From Geodermatophilus bullaregiensis (GTDB lineage Bacteria; Actinomycetota; Actinomycetes; Mycobacteriales; Geodermatophilaceae), in NCBI RefSeq assembly GCF_016907675.1, contig NZ_JAFBCJ010000001.1, forward strand, positions 2,170,001 through 2,234,000: a DNA stretch of 64,000 bases, written 5' to 3'. The position numbers were made by a program, and so were the translations under genes. The notes beneath the pieces are model-generated. The model was not told the origin of the DNA and did not search any database. It was given only the letters and a program-made list of their open reading frames with translations. Shown piece by piece: positions 60,143 to 64,000 of the stretch; position 1 is the first letter of the stretch, and the number at the start of each line of letters is the position of its first letter.

Positions 60143-60625
60143 TCACGAGGCGGCCCCGAGGGCGGTGCGGGAGGGCGCGGGGGCGGCACGGTCGAGGTCG
60201 GCGGCCAGTCGCTCGAGGAGCTCGCCGAGCCGGCGGGCGTCCTCCTCGTCCCAGTCGGCGAGGGCGGCGGTGGCCCACTCGGAGCGCACGGCCCGCGTGC
60301 GGGCGAGGGCGGCGGCACCGGCCTCGGAGAGCCGGATGAGACTGGCCCGCCCGTCGTGCGGGTCGGGCCGGCGGTCGACGTGGCCCTGCCGCTCCAGGGC
60401 CGCCACCTGCCGGCTGACGACGGAGACGTCGACGCCGGCGTGTGCGGCCAGCGCGCTGCAGCGCTGCTCGCCGTCGCGCTCCAGCGGGAGCAGCAGCCCC
60501 CATCCGAAGGAGGGCAGGCCGCCGCGGACGGACTCGGCGGCACGCGTGGAGACGTGCCGGCCGGTGCGGACCAGCCGGGCGACGGCGGCGACGAGCCGGT
60601 CCCGGGTGCCGGGAGACAGGGTCAT
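60143..60625 (-). CDS. MarR family transcriptional regulator
   Basis: A 160-residue winged-helix protein: HTH ALAAHAGVDVSVVSRQVAALERQGHVDRRPDPHDGRASLIRLSEAG. Unlike OhrR it lacks the sensing cysteine near the N-terminus, so it probably binds a ligand. ATG 60625 follows GAGG; a longer N-terminus is rejected. A GCAACC/GGTTGC inverted repeat just upstream may be its own operator; the drug exporter gene follows. Confidence 0.88.
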   Translation of the reverse strand: MTLSPGTRDRLVAAVARLVRTGRHVSTRAAESVRGGLPSFGWGLLLPLERDGEQRCSALAAHAGVDVSVVSRQVAALERQGHVDRRPDPHDGRASLIRLSEAGAAALARTRAVRSEWATAALADWDEEDARRLGELLERLAADLDRAAPAPSRTALGAAS

Positions 60626-60657
60626 GAGGTCCTCACGGGGAGGTAAGTGCTTGTAGA

Positions 60658-60685
60658 CCGCAACCATACGTCCGGTTGGTTGCGG
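60658..60685. promoter_or_regulatory. Candidate MarR operator
   Basis: Arms CCGCAACC and GGTTGCGG (8 bp) with a 12-nt spacer, 33-60 nt upstream of the MarR start, in a patch of unusually AT-rich sequence that should contain the promoter. Confidence 0.5.
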
Positions 60686-60714
60686 CAGACAACTTCATCC
60701 CCGTGTCCGGTACC

Positions 60715-61506
60715 TCACGTCCCGGGTCGGGCCGGGTCCTGCCGGAGCTCGGTGGCCAGGGCGGCGGCGGCCGTCTGCAGGAGCGGCACGACCCGCGACA
60801 CCGCGTCCATGCCCAGCCGGCCCGCCGGACCCGACACCGAGATGGCGCCGGCCGCCGAGCCGCCGGGCACCGGGACGGCGACGCACCGGACGCCGGCCTC
60901 CTGCTCGCCGTCGTCGACCGCGTAGCCCAGCTCGGCGACGGACGGCAGCTGGGCGAGCAGCCGGTCCGGGTCGGTCACCGTGCGCTCGGTGCGCACCGGC
61001 ATGCCGGCCTGGGCGAGCAGCCGGCGCACGTGGTCGGGCGGCAGCTGGGCGAGCAGGACCTTGCCGACGCCGGTGCAGTGCAGGTGGACGCGCCGGCCGA
61101 CCTCGGTGAACATCCGCATCGAGTGCCGCGAGGGGACCTGGGCGACGTAGACGACCCGGTCGCCGTCGAGCAGGGCGAGGTTGGCCGTCTCGCCGATCTC
61201 GTCGACCAGCCAGGACAGGTGCGGCTGCGCCCAGGTGGCCAGCATCCGCGACGAGCTCTCCCCCAGGTGGATCAGCCGCGGACCGAGGACGTAGCGCCGG
61301 GACGGCAGCTGGCGCACGTAGCCCCGGGCCACGAGCGTGCGCACCAGGCGGTGGATGGTCGAGAGGGCCAGGCCGCTCTCGGCGGCCAGCCGGCTGATCG
61401 CGACCTCCCCTCCGGCGTCGGCCATCAGCTCGAGGAGCACGAACGCGCGCTCCAGGGACTGCACACCCTCCGCCGCGCCGCCCGCGGCTCCCCCACCGTC
61501 CGCCAC
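60715..61506 (-). CDS. IclR family transcriptional regulator
   Basis: A 263-residue regulator. N-terminal winged helix VQSLERAFVLLELMADAGGEVAISRLAAESGLALSTIHRLVRTL, then a GAF-like effector domain with MRMFTEVGRRVHLHCTGVGKVLLAQLP. GTG 61506 has GGAGG 6 nt upstream; a longer frame is rejected. It diverges from the glycolate oxidase operon, whose promoter contains a TTCC-N7-GGAA palindrome; regulation by glyoxylate or allantoin-type effectors is likely by family. Confidence 0.9.
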   Translation of the reverse strand: MADGGGAAGGAAEGVQSLERAFVLLELMADAGGEVAISRLAAESGLALSTIHRLVRTLVARGYVRQLPSRRYVLGPRLIHLGESSSRMLATWAQPHLSWLVDEIGETANLALLDGDRVVYVAQVPSRHSMRMFTEVGRRVHLHCTGVGKVLLAQLPPDHVRRLLAQAGMPVRTERTVTDPDRLLAQLPSVAELGYAVDDGEQEAGVRCVAVPVPGGSAAGAISVSGPAGRLGMDAVSRVVPLLQTAAAALATELRQDPARPGT

Positions 61507-61633
61507 CCCGCCACCTCCGCCCGGACCCCGGTCCGCCGCTCCCGACCAGGGGGTCCACGCACCCCGCCTTGACCCCCGGTGACCGGGCGCACTACCTTCC
61601 GGACCGGTCGTTTTCCAGACTGTAGACACCGTC

Positions 61634-61648
61634 TTCCACGATGCGGAA
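61634..61648. promoter_or_regulatory. Candidate IclR operator
   Basis: TTCCACGATGCGGAA, a TTCC-N7-GGAA palindrome of the kind bound by IclR proteins, with further TTCC half-sites at about 61613 and 61633. It sits between the divergent iclR and glycolate oxidase promoters. Confidence 0.6.
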
Positions 61649-61737
61649 CCATCGCCGGCCTCCCCTCCCGACTCGCTGAGCAGACGCGGCGGCGGGACCA
61701 TGACCGACCACGAGGACCCACACCGACAGGGAGAACC

Positions 61738-61980
61738 GTGAGCAGCAGCGCGGACGGAGCAGGCCTCGAGGTCACCGGCCCGACGGGCGACCGGTACGAG
61801 GAGGTCCTGACGCCGGGGGCGCTCGAGCCGGTCGGCGCTCGCGGAGTCCCGCGGCGACGCCTCCGCCTCCGGCCGCCGGGACGACGCCCGCGCGCTGTCC
61901 ACCGAGGTGGCGCCGGCCGACGGGTCCTCGGACCTCCTGCCCCTGCCCGCCCACGAGCGCACGCCACGAGGACGCCATGA
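61738..61980 (+). pseudogene. aceB: Malate synthase A relic (internal deletion and frameshift)
   Basis: A GTG at 61738 with AGGGAGA upstream opens a frame whose first about 30 residues (LEVTGPTGDRYEEVLTPGALE) match the N-terminus of malate synthase A. After about 61830 homology stops. In the +1 frame, 61838-61960 reads DDARALSTEVAPADGSS then DLLPLPAHER, resembling the very C-terminus of malate synthase (consensus-like LTLPAYER). About 1.4 kb of coding sequence would thus be deleted between the two. Malate synthase joins glyoxylate to acetyl-CoA. The hybrid frame ends overlapping the ATG of glcD, so it may still be translated as a coupling leader. Identification is from memory of the family; moderate confidence. 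Confidence 0.55.
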
Positions 61981-63464
61981 CCGCCATCGCCGAACCGGAC
62001 ACCTCCCAGCGCACCGCCGCCCTGGCCGAACGACTGCGGGCCGCGGTGGGCACGGAGCGGGTGCTCACCGACCGCACCCAGGTGCGCACCTACGAGTGCG
62101 ACGGGCTGGCCAACTTCAAGGTCACCCCGGCGATCGTGGTGCTGGCCGAGAACCGGCAGCACGTCGTCGACACGGTCCGGCTCTGCTCCGAGGCCGGCGT
62201 GCCGTTCGTGGCCCGCGGTTCCGGGACCGGGCTCTCCGGTGGCGCGCTCCCCCGTGCGGACGGCGTCCTGCTCGTGACGTCCCGGCTGCGCTCGATCGGA
62301 GCGGTCGACGCCGACAACCGCCAGGTGACCGTGGAGCCCGGCGTCATCAACCTGTGGGTCACCCGCGACGCGACGCCGTTCGACCTGGCCTACGCGCCCG
62401 ACCCGTCGTCCCAGCTGGTCTGCTCGATCGGCGGCAACGTGGCCGAGAACGCGGGGGGCGCGCACTGCCTGAAGTACGGCTTCACGGTCAACCACGTCCT
62501 GGGCGCCGAGGTGGTGCTGCCCGACGGCGAGGTCGTGCACCTCGGCGGGCGCGCCCCCGAGCACCCGGGCTACGACCTGCTGGGCGCGTTCATCGGCAGC
62601 GAGGGGACGCTCGGCGTCGCCACCGAGCTGACCCTGCGGCTGATCCGGGTGCCGGAGGCCGTGCAGACCATGCTCGTGGGCTACCGGTCGGTCGAGGACG
62701 CCGCCGGCACGGTCAGCGACATCATCGCGGCCGGGATCGTGCCCGCCGCCGTCGAGATGATGGACGCCCTGGCCATCGAGGCCGCCGAGGCCGCGGTGAG
62801 CTGCGGCTATCCCGAGGGCGCGGTGGCGGTGCTGGTCATCGAGCTCGACGGCCCCGAGGTCGAGGTCGAGGCCCAGTTCCGGCAGGTCGAGGAGATCGCG
62901 CGGCGGCGCAACGCCTTCGAGACCCGCATCGCGGCCGACGCCGCGGAGCGGGCGCTGATGTGGAAGGGGCGCAAGTCGGCGTTCGCGGCGGTCGGCCGGA
63001 TCAGCCCCTCCTACTTCGTGCAGGACGGCGTCATCCCCCGCACCAAGCTCCCCGAGGTGCTGGCCGAGATCGACCGGATGGCCGACGAGAGGGGGCTGCG
63101 GGTGGCGAACGTGTTCCACGCCGGCGACGGCAACCTGCACCCGCTGGTGCTCTTCGACGACGCGGTGGAGGGCCAGGCCCACGAGGCCGAGGAGCTGGCC
63201 GGAGCCATCCTGGAACTCTGCATCACCTCGGGTGGCTCCATCACCGGCGAGCACGGGGTCGGCCAGGAGAAGCGCATGAAGATGGGCAAGCAGTTCACCG
63301 CCGAGGACCTCGACACCATGCAGCTGGTCCGGTGCGCCTTCGACCCCGACGGCATCGCCAACCCGGGCAAGGTCTTCCCGACCCCGCGGCTGTGCGGGGA
63401 GCGGCCGGGCGTCCACAAGGGCGAGCACCCGGTGCAGGCGGCGGGCCTCGGCGAGGTCTTCTGA
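61977..63464 (+). CDS. glcD: Glycolate oxidase FAD subunit
   Basis: A 495-residue flavoprotein oxidising glycolate to glyoxylate. FAD domain VARGSGTGLSGGALP and GGNVAENAGGAHCLKYGFTVNHVLGAEVVLPDG; C-terminal FHAGDGNLHPLV and GEHGVGQEKR. Length and order are those of GlcD. GAGGA precedes the ATG. The glcE gene begins within its stop codon (TGATG), and glcF would be expected beyond the window. The IclR operator lies upstream. Confidence 0.93.
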   Translation: MTAIAEPDTSQRTAALAERLRAAVGTERVLTDRTQVRTYECDGLANFKVTPAIVVLAENRQHVVDTVRLCSEAGVPFVARGSGTGLSGGALPRADGVLLVTSRLRSIGAVDADNRQVTVEPGVINLWVTRDATPFDLAYAPDPSSQLVCSIGGNVAENAGGAHCLKYGFTVNHVLGAEVVLPDGEVVHLGGRAPEHPGYDLLGAFIGSEGTLGVATELTLRLIRVPEAVQTMLVGYRSVEDAAGTVSDIIAAGIVPAAVEMMDALAIEAAEAAVSCGYPEGAVAVLVIELDGPEVEVEAQFRQVEEIARRRNAFETRIAADAAERALMWKGRKSAFAAVGRISPSYFVQDGVIPRTKLPEVLAEIDRMADERGLRVANVFHAGDGNLHPLVLFDDAVEGQAHEAEELAGAILELCITSGGSITGEHGVGQEKRMKMGKQFTAEDLDTMQLVRCAFDPDGIANPGKVFPTPRLCGERPGVHKGEHPVQAAGLGEVF

Positions 63465-64000
63465 TGACCGCACCGACCGTCACCCGCCGGGCCGGTGGCC
63501 CCGACGACGCCGTCGGCGGGGTGGCGCCGCGCGAGGTCGTCCGGCCCGGGACCGTCGAGGAGGTCGCCGACGTCCTGCGGGCCGCGGCGGCCGACGGGCT
63601 CACCGTCGTGCCGGTCGGCGGGCGCAGCAAGCTGACCTGGGCGGCACCGCCGAGCTCCTGCGACCTGCTCCTCGACGTCACCGGCCTCGACCGCGTCGTC
63701 GAGCACGTGGCCGGTGACCTCACCGTCGTGGCCGAGGCCGGGGTCCGGCTGGCCGACCTGCAGGCGCAGCTCGGCCAGGCGGGCCAGCTGCTCGGCCTCG
63801 ACCCGCCCGAGGACGGCGCCACGCTGGGCGGCGTGGTGAGCGCGAACGCCTCCGGGCCCCGCCGCCTGCACTACGGCACCACCCGTGACCTGCTCATCGG
63901 CACCACCGTCGTCCTCGCCGACGGCACCGTCGCCCACGCCGGCGGCAAGGTCGTCAAGAACGTCGCCGGCTACGACCTCGGCAAGCTCTACACCGGGGCC
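63464..64000 (+). CDS. glcE: Glycolate oxidase FAD-binding subunit (partial)
   Basis: The first 179 codons are seen. The FAD-binding 4 fold is present: VVRPGTVEEVADVLRAA, VVPVGGRSKLTWA, then GATLGGVVSANASGPRRLHYGTTRDLLIGTTVVLADG and KVVKNVAGYDLGKL, typical of GlcE. It lacks nothing visible; the end runs past the window. ATG coupled to glcD. Confidence 0.92.
   Translation, partial: MTAPTVTRRAGGPDDAVGGVAPREVVRPGTVEEVADVLRAAAADGLTVVPVGGRSKLTWAAPPSSCDLLLDVTGLDRVVEHVAGDLTVVAEAGVRLADLQAQLGQAGQLLGLDPPEDGATLGGVVSANASGPRRLHYGTTRDLLIGTTVVLADGTVAHAGGKVVKNVAGYDLGKLYTGA

Overview
The window is very GC-rich chromosomal DNA from an actinobacterium. Mycothiol-dependent formaldehyde metabolism, ANTAR signalling, DUF3073 and DUF3151 proteins, a GPGG-motif membrane peptide, a HAIR (HspR) operator at clpB and split purL/purQ/purS all say so. 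The overall look (GTG starts, leaderless TANNNT promoters, gene families) would fit Geodermatophilaceae (Blastococcus, Geodermatophilus, Modestobacter). That family call is inference; no 16S gene is present.

Layout. 1-2.4 kb: the 5' part of a large type III-like restriction helicase in less GC-rich DNA, ending at the 3' side of a tRNA-Lys gene, so probably the edge of an integrated island. 2.5-13.5 kb: a GAF-ANTAR RNA-binding regulator, lipoproteins, a DUF2231-Rieske membrane protein, GtrA, WrbA, a membrane metallophosphoesterase, a Glu-Asp-Phe tRNA cluster, a GNAT enzyme and a glycosyltransferase. 13.5-19.8 kb: a tightly coupled five-gene operon (MBL hydrolase, short acyl-CoA ligase, GMC oxidoreductase, phosphotriesterase-family amidohydrolase, acyl-CoA ligase) that looks like an undescribed catabolic pathway. 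20-23.6 kb: M23 peptidase, branched-chain amino acid dehydrogenase and DUF3073.

23.7-44.5 kb holds most of de novo purine synthesis in separate blocks: purF-purM; purS-purQ-purL-SCP; purB-purC-hydrolase; purD; purA. They are interspersed with mycothiol formaldehyde oxidation (mscR plus MBL), an oxalate/formate-type MFS permease with its small subunit, an AI-2E-family permease, rsgA and a glycerophosphodiesterase. A DUF559 endonuclease gene bracketed by two copies of a hairpin element sits between two purine blocks. 44.6-54.3 kb: a sugar-type ABC permease and ATPase without a binding protein, GPGG peptide, DUF3151, class II aldolase, a GlcD-like oxidase, pyrE, a fasciclin lipoprotein and a membrane sulfite-oxidase-like enzyme. 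54.5-64 kb: clpB with a HAIR operator, an OhrR-OsmC peroxide-response pair, a DHA2 drug exporter with MarR regulator, and an IclR-controlled glycolate oxidase operon (glcD, glcE) whose first gene is a decayed malate synthase relic.

Three families of intergenic palindromes recur: a GATCAGGTGACCTGATC element (three loci), a GTGCAC-TCCGCGGA terminator family (three loci) and the hairpin flanking the DUF559 gene (two loci). At least a dozen genes show a TANNNT -10 motif 6-8 nt before the start codon and no ribosome binding site, which points to leaderless mRNAs.
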